A stretch of 64,000 bases of DNA from Leucobacter sp. OH1287 (GCF_003859945.1 NZ_RQYM01000004.1:62001-126000), one strand, 5' to 3'; positions 54,409 through 63,751 are shown, numbered from the stretch's first letter. Translations and numbers: made by a program. Notes: generated from the letters alone by a model not told the origin.

Positions 54409-57318
54409 ATGACTGTCACAACCGCCAACCAGAAACGGCACAGTACCGGGCCGAGCAAGCGACCAAACCGGCAGCTGCTCGCCCGCTTCGCGGTAGCGAC
54501 CGCTGCAATTGCGGCGCTGATCGCACCAAACCTGCAAGCGCAAACCCCCGCACTCGCCGAAGACGCCCCCGTGCAGGAGTACACCTCACCGTCCGACCCA
54601 ACGGTGAAATACACCGCCCCAACTGTCCTCAAACCGGGGCAAGACATTGTCATCAGCGGCACCGGCTGGACCAACACCGCGGGCAGTGAGGGATCCCTGA
54701 TAACCGTGCTCATCGACGCCGCACGATCAGGCGACCCCAACACCGTCTACACCAAGCGCAACGTGGTGGATCCAACCACCGGCAGCGTTGAAACCGACAA
54801 GCGCCTGCAGGCGATCATCAAGGCTGACGCCAGCGGTAAATGGCAGGCAACCATCCCCTACCCGACAGCCGAAAACGCGCAGCTCGCAAACGGCACCTGG
54901 AACGAGTGGCAGCCAGACTCCGAGCACACGCTGCGGTTCCTCACCGGCACCCGGTTAGAGGGCGATAAGGGTCGCAGCCTGTCCGCCAAGTTCAAGGTTG
55001 CGCCAGCACCAACCACACCGGGCACCCCGAGCGACCCGGGAACCCCGACAAGCTGCTCCCCGTCTGTTCCTCAGGCAACCGTGAGCATCGACCAGGGCAC
55101 CGCGAAACTCGGCGAAACCCTGAAAATCAGCGGTAAGGGCTGGTGTCACAAAGATCCCACCCAGGGCGGATCCGTGATCGGCATCAAACTTGACGGCGGC
55201 GCCTACTCGCGCATCGATGACAGCGTCCACCGCAATAAAACCATCTGGGCGCTGGTGACAGCCGATGCCGCAACCGGTGACTGGACTCACGAGCTGCAGC
55301 TGCCGGACGGCACCGCGGCAACCAGCACCCCCGCCTTCCCGGAGGGTGAGCACACCCTGCAGCTGTTGACAGGTTCACTAAAACCGGGTGACACACAGCG
55401 TTCAATTGTCACCGGCAAGTTCATCGTCGGAGATGTGCAGGCGGGGCCAGCGGATCCGCCAACCTGGGAGCACGTCACAGTCACCGGTGAGGGTGCCACA
55501 GCCTGGGTGCAGAAAGATGTTGCTGCCGGCGATAACGGCAAACTGAAGATTAAGGGAACCGGCTGGCAGAACCAGGCGAAAACCGGTGGCTCAACCGTCG
55601 CGATCAAGATTAACGCGAGCGACACAAAACAGTACGAGCACAGCGGCAGTGACATTGTCAGCCACCCATCAGCCCCCGGTGACGCAACCATTTGGGCGCT
55701 GCTCGCACCCCAGAATCCGAGCAACCACAAGCACGTGTTCAAGGTTGAGCCAGACGGTAACTTCGAGATTGAGATTGACGCACCAAAGGGACTAACCAAG
55801 GGACAGTATTTAACCGTCAGGTTCCAGTCCGGCCTGTTTGCGGCTAGCGATGTGGCGCGAACCCTGACAACCGAGCACCTGAGCGTTGACGGCGAAACCT
55901 TCAAACCCGCAGACAGCGACAGCAAGGTCACCTGTGTCCCATCAGTTCCTGAAGCAACCATCAGCATCGACCAGAAGAGCGCCAAAATGGGCGGACTTTT
56001 GCGGGTGAGTGGTAAGGGCTGGTGCCACCCGGGCGAGAAAATGGGCGGATCCCGCATCGCCTTCAAAATCGACGAGGGTAAATACAGTCACCTAACCTCC
56101 GACCTGCACTCCAACCGCACTATTTGGGCGCTGGTTGACGCAAACCCGGCAAACGGTGACTTTGTAACCGATATTCGCCTGCCGGACGGCACCGCTGCGA
56201 CCAGCGCGCCAGCGTTCGAGAACGGCGTACACACCCTGCGCCTGCTCACCGGTTCGCTGATCGAGGGCGATAAAACCCGCAGCATGAAATCGGCAGAGTT
56301 CGTGGTTGGCGAGTACGCACCGGGCGCGCTGCCGGATCCGCTCGACATCGCGGGCGGGGCACTCACCGAGGCGAACCGTGGCAGCATAACCGTTGAGCGG
56401 ATCGCGACTCCCGCACCGGGCAGCTGGAAGGTTAGGGTGCCGGGTGCTCAGGAGGGCGACTGGCTGTTCATAAACACCTACGCCGGTAACTCCGCGCGCA
56501 CCAGCTTCCCCGAGTGGTATCGCGCCGACAAAGACGGCAGTGTCACCCTCAGCCTCGCCGGTGTCACCCTGCAGGCGGGCCGGCTCGCGGTCACCGTGCA
56601 GTCCGGTAACGAGGGTAAAATCGGCGACCTGCTCGGCTGGACCGAGATTGTGATCGCGGCGGATCCGGCACCGCAGCAGTCAACCCTGCTACAGCCGCAA
56701 CCAGCCGCTGCCCCGGCCGCGGCGGTAACCCGCCCAGCGGCAACAACACAGCAGACAAGGCGCACCGTCCGCACCCTGGTTGCATCGCCCGCGAACACCG
56801 CGCCAACCGTTGTGCCTGAGCTTGCGATTAAACGCGCAAGCCAGCTAAAAGGCACCAACAAAGGCAAGGTGACCGGTGTAATTGACGGCACTGTGCTGAC
56901 GATCACCGCCGCCGATAAGAAGGCTCGCGAGTGGGTTTACGCGCAGATCTTCACCGGCGCGGACGTCCGCGCGGTCGGCTGGGTGCAGCTCGATAACGCG
57001 CTGTCCGCGAAAATCGACATCGCTGACCTGCCAGACGGCAACCACAAGGTTGCGCTGTTCAACGAGACCGGTGAGCTGATCGGCTGGGTGAGCGCGCCAA
57101 AGGGCGAGATTAAAGCGGCGACGCTGACCGAAAAACAAGAAACCAAGAAAACCAGTGACGGCGGCGAAGACACCGCAACCCCGGTTGAAGCCGGTGACGA
57201 AAGCGGGGCGGGCATTGATCCGCTAACCTTAAACCTGCTGCTCGCTGGCGCTGGACTGCTCGTGCTCGCGGGCGGCATCACGGGCGCGCTGGTTATTGTG
57301 AAACGGAAGCGAGGCTAG
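54409..57318 (+). CDS. membrane-anchored surface protein with four Ig-like repeats
   Basis: The 969-residue protein has a long signal peptide. Four related domains follow (about residues 57-198, 214-340, 351-497, 507-634), each with a G-x-G-W/F turn, a WALV-type strand and an LTGSL-x-x-GD turn. Domains 2 and 4 are closest and share a GKGWCH cysteine that probably pairs with the cysteine before SVPQ/SVPE. Two further modules (650-749 and 802-900) resemble the C-terminal module of the neighbouring surface proteins. A membrane helix (LLLAGAGLLVLAGGITGALV) and KRKRG end it. No LPXTG-type motif is present, so it should stay in the membrane. ATG at 54409 is used; TTG at 54373 is possible. Confidence 0.8.
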   Translation: MTVTTANQKRHSTGPSKRPNRQLLARFAVATAAIAALIAPNLQAQTPALAEDAPVQEYTSPSDPTVKYTAPTVLKPGQDIVISGTGWTNTAGSEGSLITVLIDAARSGDPNTVYTKRNVVDPTTGSVETDKRLQAIIKADASGKWQATIPYPTAENAQLANGTWNEWQPDSEHTLRFLTGTRLEGDKGRSLSAKFKVAPAPTTPGTPSDPGTPTSCSPSVPQATVSIDQGTAKLGETLKISGKGWCHKDPTQGGSVIGIKLDGGAYSRIDDSVHRNKTIWALVTADAATGDWTHELQLPDGTAATSTPAFPEGEHTLQLLTGSLKPGDTQRSIVTGKFIVGDVQAGPADPPTWEHVTVTGEGATAWVQKDVAAGDNGKLKIKGTGWQNQAKTGGSTVAIKINASDTKQYEHSGSDIVSHPSAPGDATIWALLAPQNPSNHKHVFKVEPDGNFEIEIDAPKGLTKGQYLTVRFQSGLFAASDVARTLTTEHLSVDGETFKPADSDSKVTCVPSVPEATISIDQKSAKMGGLLRVSGKGWCHPGEKMGGSRIAFKIDEGKYSHLTSDLHSNRTIWALVDANPANGDFVTDIRLPDGTAATSAPAFENGVHTLRLLTGSLIEGDKTRSMKSAEFVVGEYAPGALPDPLDIAGGALTEANRGSITVERIATPAPGSWKVRVPGAQEGDWLFINTYAGNSARTSFPEWYRADKDGSVTLSLAGVTLQAGRLAVTVQSGNEGKIGDLLGWTEIVIAADPAPQQSTLLQPQPAAAPAAAVTRPAATTQQTRRTVRTLVASPANTAPTVVPELAIKRASQLKGTNKGKVTGVIDGTVLTITAADKKAREWVYAQIFTGADVRAVGWVQLDNALSAKIDIADLPDGNHKVALFNETGELIGWVSAPKGEIKAATLTEKQETKKTSDGGEDTATPVEAGDESGAGIDPLTLNLLLAGAGLLVLAGGITGALVIVKRKRG

Positions 57319-57320
57319 TG

Positions 57321-58469
57321 ATGCACCGCAAAACTGACAGCGCGCTCCGGCGCGGGCGACTGCTGAAGCTTTTCACTGGTCTCGGCGCGCTTGCGGCTGC
57401 GGCGCTGCTGATTGCGCAGCCCGCCGCAGCGCTACCACCGGACGGCCCGAGCCCCAACACACCAGGAACCTATGTTGAGGTGTGGCCAACAACCGTGAAA
57501 CACGGTGACGTCTTGAATTTCCGTGTCACCGGCTTCCCGGCGGGTGAAATCATCCACCTGAAATACGATGACGGCGACGCGAGCGTCTGTGGCTCGTCCG
57601 CTGTGCACGGCGCCTGTGTTGTGCACAAGCAGGTTGTGCCGTCATCCGGTGTAACCGTCGGCTCGGTCGTTATCCCCGCTGACCTGCCAACCGGTCGGCA
57701 CTGGATCCGCTTCCTCGCCTCGAAAGAGGTGCCCGGCGGTGGTGTGCTCGGTTTCACCCTGCACGGTAACGACGGCGCGAGCGGTAACTCCACCTTCTCA
57801 GTTGTCGCCGGGGCTGCACCCGGCGCGGGCGCGGGAGTGAGCGCAAGCGGCGGTAGCCCAAGCGGTTACGCAACCGGTGGCGGCGGGGTGAGCGGATCCA
57901 CCACGGGCCAGGGCGGCACAGTGCTTGACGCCCCAACAACCGCCGGTGAGGTGGCAAAAGCAACCCCCGGCGAGGTAGCCACAACGGAGCCGCAGGCCGC
58001 ACCACAGCTGCCAATCAAGTCTGCCGCAGAGCTGAAAAAAGAAAATCGCGGCGGTGTGAAAGCAGTGATCGAGAACAATCAGCTGCGGTTCTCGGTAGAT
58101 CAGGAGCTAGCGAACGAGTGGGTGTTTGTTTACGCCTACCCTGATAAAAAGGAGCTCGGTTGGCAGCAGGTCGCAAACGATGGCACACTCAGCTATCCGC
58201 TTTTGGAGCTGGAGCCGGGCGAGCATAAATTCGCGGTGATTGATGTTGATAACGCACTCGTAGGTTGGGACGATCTGACCGTTGACGCGAAAACCGTTGC
58301 CAAACTGCAAGAACAGGTGACCGGTGTGCCAGCTGATATTTCGGACGAGAGCGGCACGGCGGTGCCGTGGGTTGGAATCGCGGTGCTCGCGGGCGCGGTG
58401 CTGCTCGCGGCGGTGATCGTTGTGACGGTGCTGAAGCGCGGATCCGGCGCGGCTGGCGGCAACTCCTAA
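57321..58469 (+). CDS. small membrane-anchored surface protein sharing the C-terminal module
   Basis: The 382-residue protein has a signal peptide (LGALAAAALLIAQPAAALP). One Ig-like domain (about 30-170) with a pair of cysteines near VCGSSAVHGACVVH follows, then a Gly/Ser/Thr linker, the shared module (about 230-325: NEWVFVYAYPDKKELGWQQV, LEPGEHKFAVIDVDNALVGW), a membrane helix and a short tail. ATG at 57321 with GAGG six bases before is preferred to GTG at 57318. It lies two bases after the previous gene's stop and its stop touches the first permease start. By position it could be the last surface step before the ABC importer. Confidence 0.8.
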   Translation: MHRKTDSALRRGRLLKLFTGLGALAAAALLIAQPAAALPPDGPSPNTPGTYVEVWPTTVKHGDVLNFRVTGFPAGEIIHLKYDDGDASVCGSSAVHGACVVHKQVVPSSGVTVGSVVIPADLPTGRHWIRFLASKEVPGGGVLGFTLHGNDGASGNSTFSVVAGAAPGAGAGVSASGGSPSGYATGGGGVSGSTTGQGGTVLDAPTTAGEVAKATPGEVATTEPQAAPQLPIKSAAELKKENRGGVKAVIENNQLRFSVDQELANEWVFVYAYPDKKELGWQQVANDGTLSYPLLELEPGEHKFAVIDVDNALVGWDDLTVDAKTVAKLQEQVTGVPADISDESGTAVPWVGIAVLAGAVLLAAVIVVTVLKRGSGAAGGNS

Positions 58470-59462
58470 ATGCGGCTGAAAAGCTCGGTGCTGCTGATAG
58501 CGCTGCTGTTACTGACGGTGACGGCAGCGCTCAGCATCGCCATCGGCAGCAACCAGATCCCGCTTCTGCGCACGGTTGAACTACTGTTTGTGCCAGACAG
58601 CAGCTTCGAGTCAACGGTTGTGCACGAACAGCGTATCCCCCGCACACTGCTGGTGATCGCGGTCGCCGCAGCGCTCGGAGTCGCGGGCGCTGTGATCCAG
58701 TCGCTGACCCGCAACCCGCTTGCAGACCCGGGAATCCTCGGCGTTAACGCGGGCGCGTCACTCGCGGTTGTGCTCGCCGTTGCCGTGTTCGGGATCGCAA
58801 GCATCTGGTTCTATCTGTGGTTTGCGTTTATCGGGGCGGCGCTCGCGGCTGTTGTTGTCTATCTGCTCGGCAGCGCCGGCGGCAGCGCGGCAACCCCGGT
58901 GCGTCTAGCGCTCGCCGGTGTGGCAATCGGCATGGCGATCTTTTCTCTCGTGCAAACCGTGCTTTTAACCAATCAGCAGGCGTTTAACGAGTTTCGGTTT
59001 TGGGCTGCCGGATCCGCTGAGGGACGCGGCTATCCGGTGCTGTTCGCGGTGATCGGGTTTATTGTCGCCGGGTTAATTCTCGCCTTCGCGATCGCCCCGG
59101 CGTTAAACGCGATGGCGCTAGGTGATGAGGCGGGCAAGGCGCTCGGCGTGAACGTCACCCGCACCCGCGTGATCACGATGATCGCGGTAACACTGCTCGC
59201 TGGTGCGGCAACCGCCGCTGTTGGCCCGATCAGTTTTATTGGGCTCGGCGTGCCGTATGTGGCGCGTGCCCTGTGCGGATCCGACCAGCGCTGGGTGCTG
59301 CCCGCTGCGGCGCTGCTAGCCCCAACGATGCTGCTCGGCGCGGATATTATTGGCAGGGTTGTTGCAACCCCGTCTGAGGTGCAGGCGGGGATTGTGGCGG
59401 CGATTATCGGCGGGCCGGTTTTCGTTGTGATCGCCCGCAAGAAGAGGATTGAGTCACTATGA
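58470..59462 (+). CDS. FecCD-type ABC importer permease 1
   Basis: The 330-residue permease has about ten helices and the FecCD family features: IPRTLLVIAVAAALGVAGAV with the first helix, NPLADPGILGVNAGASLAVV near residue 80, and GPISFIGLGVPYVARALCG near residue 255. It starts directly at the preceding stop (TAAATG) and overlaps the second permease by four bases. With the second permease it would form the heterodimer typical of siderophore importers such as FepD-FepG; heme importers of the HmuU type usually use one permease. Confidence 0.93.
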   Translation: MRLKSSVLLIALLLLTVTAALSIAIGSNQIPLLRTVELLFVPDSSFESTVVHEQRIPRTLLVIAVAAALGVAGAVIQSLTRNPLADPGILGVNAGASLAVVLAVAVFGIASIWFYLWFAFIGAALAAVVVYLLGSAGGSAATPVRLALAGVAIGMAIFSLVQTVLLTNQQAFNEFRFWAAGSAEGRGYPVLFAVIGFIVAGLILAFAIAPALNAMALGDEAGKALGVNVTRTRVITMIAVTLLAGAATAAVGPISFIGLGVPYVARALCGSDQRWVLPAAALLAPTMLLGADIIGRVVATPSEVQAGIVAAIIGGPVFVVIARKKRIESL

Positions 59463-60598
59463 CGGCTAAGCAGAACCCCGAGCCGGGCGGGCAGCGCGCC
59501 GCAGCGCGGGGGGCTGGCCAGCCAGGTTCCGGCCGTGGCCGCCAACGCCACGCCGAGCACCGCAGCCGCCACACTGTTTTACGGCTCGGCCCCGCCACGA
59601 TCCGCCCCGAGAAACGCACCCTCACGGTCGCGATTCTGGTGCTGGCCTCGGCAACCGTGCTCGGCCTTAGCGGCATGCTGATCGGCGACTACCAGCTGTC
59701 TGTTGTGCAGGTGGTGAGGGCGCTGTTTGGGCTGGAAGCGGATCCGCTCGCTAACTATTTTGTTGGCGATATTCGCCTGCCGCGGGTGCTCGCGGCACTG
59801 CTGGTTGGGGCAGCGCTCGGGGTGAGCGGCGCGATCTTCCAAAACATTTCTAATAACGCACTCGGCAGCCCCGACATTATCGGTTTCACAACCGGTGCGG
59901 CAACCGGTGCGCTCACCCAAATTGTGCTGTTTGAGGCGGCGCCAACCGTGGTCGCAATCGGTGCGCTGGTCGGTGGTTTTGGCACCGCGTTTCTCGTCTA
60001 CCTGCTCGCCTGGCGTGGCGGTCTCGGCGGCTACCGCCTAGTTTTGGTCGGGATCGGTGTTTCTGCTGTGCTGTCGGCGATCAACTCGCTGCTGGTTGTG
60101 CGCAGTTCCCTGGTTGCGGCGCAAACCGCGGCACAGTGGCTTGCCGGATCGCTCAACGCAACCACCTGGGGTGAGGTGGAGCTGCTCGCACTCGCGCTCG
60201 CGGTTTTGCTGCCCGCGGCCCTGCTTAACGCCCGCCCCCTCGACATGATGATTATGGGTGACGATGTTGCTTCAAGCCTCGGTGTGCGGGTTGAACGCAC
60301 CCGGGCGCTGATGGTTGCAATCGGCATTGCGCTGGTGTCGGTTGCGACGGCGATAACCGGCCCGATCGCGTTCGTCGCGCTCGCAGCCCCGCAGATCGCA
60401 AAGAAACTATCGCGGTCGTCCCGCATCGGCATCGGCAGTGCGGCACTGATGGGTGCGGCGCTGGTTTGCGCGGCGGATCTTGTCGCCCAGCGCCTGTTTG
60501 CCCCCACCGAACTGCCGGTCGGTGTTGTCACCGGTTCGCTCGGTGGTATCTATTTGGTTTGGCTTCTTGCCCACGAGTCTAGAAGGAAGGCGGTCTAA
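59459..60598 (+). CDS. FecCD-type ABC importer permease 2
   Basis: The 379-residue permease has an extra N-terminal cytoplasmic stretch of about 50 Arg/Gly/Gln-rich residues, then the usual ten helices with IRLPRVLAALLVGAALGVSG, NALGSPDIIGFTTGAATGAL and GPIAFVALAAPQIAKKL. ATG at 59459 overlaps the previous stop (ATGA). The N-terminal extension is not needed for the fold; a later start cannot be ruled out, but no better ribosome site is seen. Its stop overlaps the ATPase start as TAATG. Confidence 0.93.
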   Translation: MTAKQNPEPGGQRAAARGAGQPGSGRGRQRHAEHRSRHTVLRLGPATIRPEKRTLTVAILVLASATVLGLSGMLIGDYQLSVVQVVRALFGLEADPLANYFVGDIRLPRVLAALLVGAALGVSGAIFQNISNNALGSPDIIGFTTGAATGALTQIVLFEAAPTVVAIGALVGGFGTAFLVYLLAWRGGLGGYRLVLVGIGVSAVLSAINSLLVVRSSLVAAQTAAQWLAGSLNATTWGEVELLALALAVLLPAALLNARPLDMMIMGDDVASSLGVRVERTRALMVAIGIALVSVATAITGPIAFVALAAPQIAKKLSRSSRIGIGSAALMGAALVCAADLVAQRLFAPTELPVGVVTGSLGGIYLVWLLAHESRRKAV

Positions 60599-61398
60599 TG
60601 GCTGAGGCTGTGAGTGCCCCGCTCATCGCAGAGAGTATCCGTGTCGGCTACGGCAACCGGGTGATTATTGACGATTTGAGTGTGACGATTCCGGCGGGTG
60701 AGCTGACCGTGATTGTTGGCCCGAACGCCTGCGGCAAGTCGACGCTTTTGCGTGCGCTTGCGCGGATGCTGCCCGTGACAGCGGGCCAGGTGGTGTTAGA
60801 CGGCACCCCGATTAAAAAGCTCGCGCCGAAGGCGATCGCCCGGCAGCTGGGCCTTTTGCCGCAGAGCCCGATTGCACCGGACGGGATTATTGTCGCCGAC
60901 CTGGTTGCGCGCGGCCGCTACCCGCACCAGGGTATTTTGAAGCAGTGGTCGGACGCTGACGCCGCCGCCGTGCAGCAGGCGATGGTGCGGGCCCGTGTTG
61001 ATGAGCTCGCTGACCGCCCGGTTTCTGAGCTCTCTGGGGGTCAAAGGCAGCGGGTGTGGATCGCGATGGCGCTCGCCCAGGACACCCCGATTCTATTGCT
61101 TGATGAACCAACCACCTACCTGGATATTTCCCACCAGGTTGAGGTGCTGCGTCTGGCGCGCCAGCTGCAGCGTGAGGGCCGCACCGTGGTTGTGGTTTTG
61201 CACGAGCTGAACTTGGCGTTCCGTTACGCAACGAACCTGATTGTGATGCAGGACGGCGCGATTGTTGCCCAGGGCGCAGTTAACGATGTTGTGACCGCGG
61301 AGCTGGTGCACGAGGTTTACGGGCTGCCGTGTGTTGTGCTCACCGACCCGGTTTCGGGTCGTCCACTGGTTTCGCCCACCGAGGAGGCTGAGGTTTGA
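60598..61398 (+). CDS. ABC importer ATPase (FepC type)
   Basis: The 266-residue ATPase has Walker A GPNACGKSTLLRAL, signature LSGGQRQRVWIAMALAQ, Walker B ILLLDEPTTYLDI and switch VLHELNLAFRYA, the set typical of FepC/FecE/HmuV ATPases. Alanine in place of the usual glycine in GPNACGKS is common in this group. It powers the two FecCD permeases encoded immediately upstream, coupled by a TAATG overlap, and is followed by the transglycosylase gene with a four-base overlap. Confidence 0.95.
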   Translation: MAEAVSAPLIAESIRVGYGNRVIIDDLSVTIPAGELTVIVGPNACGKSTLLRALARMLPVTAGQVVLDGTPIKKLAPKAIARQLGLLPQSPIAPDGIIVADLVARGRYPHQGILKQWSDADAAAVQQAMVRARVDELADRPVSELSGGQRQRVWIAMALAQDTPILLLDEPTTYLDISHQVEVLRLARQLQREGRTVVVVLHELNLAFRYATNLIVMQDGAIVAQGAVNDVVTAELVHEVYGLPCVVLTDPVSGRPLVSPTEEAEV

Positions 61399-62279
61399 CC
61401 GGGCAGGGAGGTCAGGGTGGCAGGGGTGGATCACGCTCCCGCCGCCTCGCCTGGTTCGGCGTTGCAGCTCTCGCTCTCGCCGCGCTGCTGCTGTTGGGCG
61501 CGGCCGTTTTGCGGCCGTGGGCTGTAGGGCCAGGCGGGCAGAGCGGCGCCGCTGCTGAGGAGATTGGCGGGGGTGGATCCGCCCGGGACGCAAAAACGGC
61601 CCGCAGCGGCGGCGACTCCCCTGTACGGGTGCCGGTTCCCGGTGCCGAGGATGACGCGGAGGGTGCGGGCGGAGGTTCCGCCGGTGCTGGCTCTGGCAAG
61701 CTGACCGGGATCGCCGCGAAACCGTCGAGCGCGTGGGTTAACAGCACGGCCGAAAAAACCGGGATTCCAGCGCGGGTGCTCGCCGCCTACGCGGGTGCGG
61801 AGCTCGCGGTGAAGCGTGAAACCCCGGCGTGTGGCCTCGACTGGGCGACGCTCGCGGGTATCGGCGAGGTTGAGTCCGCGCACGGCACCCTCGCCGGTGG
61901 TGAGATTCGGTCGAACGGTAAACAGCAGCCCGCAATTTTCGGGATCCCGCTCAACGGTGTCACAACCGAGCACATTCCAGACACTGACGGCGGTTCCCTC
62001 GACGGCGACCCGCAGTTTGATCGCGCGCTCGGCCCGATGCAGTTGATCCCCGAGACCTGGCAGCGTTTCGCCGCAGACGGCAATCTTGATGGGAAGACGG
62101 ATCCGCAACAGATTGATGACGCCGCCCTAACCGCGGCCCGATATTTATGCACTGACGGGCATGATTTGCGCACGCCAGCGGGGTGGATCCAGGCGGTCGC
62201 CGACTACAATAACACCGCCGACTATAATAATCGGGTGGCGGAGGCGGCGAACAGTTATCGGCAGCGGGCGGCCGCGTGA
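61395..62279 (+). CDS. membrane-anchored lytic transglycosylase (SLT_2/MltB-like)
   Basis: The 294-residue protein has an N-terminal membrane helix (residues about 20-42), a Gly/Ala-rich linker and a C-terminal transglycosylase domain. The catalytic glutamate is in LAGIGEVESAHG, the substrate groove in ALGPMQLIPETWQRF, and VADYNNTADYNNRVAEAANS closes it. It cleaves peptidoglycan strands. The start is TTG at 61395 overlapping the ATPase stop (TTGA). Its place inside an iron-import operon is unusual and could serve to open the wall for the large surface proteins. It overlaps the esterase gene by four bases. Confidence 0.88.
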   Translation: MTGQGGQGGRGGSRSRRLAWFGVAALALAALLLLGAAVLRPWAVGPGGQSGAAAEEIGGGGSARDAKTARSGGDSPVRVPVPGAEDDAEGAGGGSAGAGSGKLTGIAAKPSSAWVNSTAEKTGIPARVLAAYAGAELAVKRETPACGLDWATLAGIGEVESAHGTLAGGEIRSNGKQQPAIFGIPLNGVTTEHIPDTDGGSLDGDPQFDRALGPMQLIPETWQRFAADGNLDGKTDPQQIDDAALTAARYLCTDGHDLRTPAGWIQAVADYNNTADYNNRVAEAANSYRQRAAA

Positions 62280-63718
62280 CCGAGGCGCGCACACCCCCGA
62301 AGGTGAGGCGGCCCGAACCCGCGCCGAGGGTTTTCAGCCCCGCCGTTGCCGAGCTTAAAAAACTGCTCGCGATCGCTGATTCTGCGGCGGATCCGGGACC
62401 GGCGCGCGAGGAGGTGCTGCACGAGTTTCACACGGTTGCGAGCGAGACTCCGCTGTTTGAGGAGAGCGGCCTCGCGGGTCACACGATTGTGACGTTCCTG
62501 TTTTGGGACGCAACCGCCGCCGATGTGCTGCTTTTTGCCAACAGACTAACCGATGAACGCGATATTGTGCGCAGTCTAATGGATCGCGTTCCCGGCACCC
62601 CGATCTGGTCGCTGTCGTATCTGATGCGCGACGACTGGCGCGCCAGCTACGCCTTTGTGCCGCTTAAGAGTTGGCAGGGGGCGCGGCTGCGCGAGGCCAA
62701 TGCGGGTGCTGGGGCTGGGGCTGGGGCTGGGGTTGCCGGGCTTGCCGTTCCCGCTGGCGCGGGCGCGACCCCTGGATCTGCTGCGCCCGGCACCGAACTA
62801 AACCGCCCCGACCAGCTGCGGCTGCGGGAGCTGCTCGATCGCGGTGTGCCGGATCCGCGCAACAGCGTGCGCTGCATGAACCGCGTCCGCAAACCGATGT
62901 CGATTGTTTCCCTGCCCGACGCCCTGCACGACCCGTGGCCCGCCGACTGTATCGCCGTGCAGCACCCGGAGATTTACACCGGACTCGCCGGCACGCTACA
63001 GCACGCCGCGATGCCAGGAGACGCAGGGCCAGACGGGCAGGAGCTGTGGCTGTATCATCCGCCCGCGCTAAGAGCTGACGTTGACGCTGACGCCGACCGC
63101 GCCGCCGACCGTTTCGCTGACGGCGACCTGCCGCTGCTGGTTGTCCTCGACGGCGACACGTGGCTAACCCAGCAGCACCTGCACCGTATCCTGGAACGCC
63201 AGATGCTTGCGGGTGAACTGCCGCCGCTGCGTGCCCTGTTTGTTGCGAGCGGGGGCCGCGAGAACCGCTGGCAACGGCTCCACGCCGCCGCCGAATTTGA
63301 GACTGTGCTGGTTGAGAGTGTGCTGCCGTGGGCGCGCACCCACTGGCGTCTACCCGCCAGCGGACTCACCGTTTTAACAGGTCAGAGCCTCGCCGGATAT
63401 GTCGCGATCACCGCCGGTCTCCGCCACCCGCGCGCGTTCAATCACGTGATCGCGCAGTCCGCGTCGCTTTGGCAGGCGGATCCGTTCCAGGCGCTCGCCC
63501 GCCACGGTTCACGCCACAGTTTCGAGGCCGCCGACTCCCCGCAGCTGCACATTCAGGTTGGTTTGCAGGAGTGGGTGCTGCTTGAACCACACCGTGATCT
63601 CGTGCGGAACCTGCGCGAACAGGGCTGGAATGTTACGGCAACCGAATACAACGGCGGACACGACTACGTGCTCTGGCGCGCGCACCTCGTGGAGACGCTG
63701 CGGAGGGTGCTGCGGTAG
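62276..63718 (+). CDS. Fes-like siderophore esterase
   Basis: The 480-residue protein follows the enterochelin esterase layout. An N-terminal beta domain has VTFLFWDATAADVLLFANRL and TPIWSLSYLMRDDWRASYAF, and a C-terminal alpha/beta hydrolase has LPLLVVLDGDTWL, the nucleophile S371 in GQSLAG and H462 in NGGHDYVLW. There is no signal peptide, so it works in the cytoplasm, hydrolysing an imported catecholate siderophore to free its iron. GTG at 62276 overlaps the transglycosylase stop (GTGA). An Ala/Gly insert (residues about 143-165) is encoded by a G-rich tandem repeat. Confidence 0.9.
   Translation: MTEARTPPKVRRPEPAPRVFSPAVAELKKLLAIADSAADPGPAREEVLHEFHTVASETPLFEESGLAGHTIVTFLFWDATAADVLLFANRLTDERDIVRSLMDRVPGTPIWSLSYLMRDDWRASYAFVPLKSWQGARLREANAGAGAGAGAGVAGLAVPAGAGATPGSAAPGTELNRPDQLRLRELLDRGVPDPRNSVRCMNRVRKPMSIVSLPDALHDPWPADCIAVQHPEIYTGLAGTLQHAAMPGDAGPDGQELWLYHPPALRADVDADADRAADRFADGDLPLLVVLDGDTWLTQQHLHRILERQMLAGELPPLRALFVASGGRENRWQRLHAAAEFETVLVESVLPWARTHWRLPASGLTVLTGQSLAGYVAITAGLRHPRAFNHVIAQSASLWQADPFQALARHGSRHSFEAADSPQLHIQVGLQEWVLLEPHRDLVRNLREQGWNVTATEYNGGHDYVLWRAHLVETLRRVLR
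62711..62732 (+). repeat. G-quadruplex-forming tandem repeat in the esterase gene
   Basis: Four runs of GGGG separated by CT (starts 62711, 62717, 62723, 62729) fit the G4-N2 quadruplex pattern on the coding strand. They encode alternating Ala and Gly. Repeat-number change by one unit (six bases) would keep the frame. Confidence 0.9.
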
Positions 63719-63751
63719 CGGCGAAGGCAGAGAGGTAGAGGCTAGTGCAGA

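Noticed and set aside
54373-54409. TTG start at 54373 for the four-repeat surface protein
   Set aside because: Neither start has a strong ribosome site; ATG at 54409 gives a more normal signal-peptide N-region, so it was preferred with the alternative noted.
50451-58469. Naming the three surface proteins HtaA/HtaB/HtaC
   Set aside because: The gene order is similar, but I do not see the CR-domain pattern, and the modules here are Ig-like and propeller-type.
49353-61398. Calling the importer HmuTUV
   Set aside because: Two different FecCD permeases and a Fes-like esterase fit a siderophore system better; the ligand is left open.
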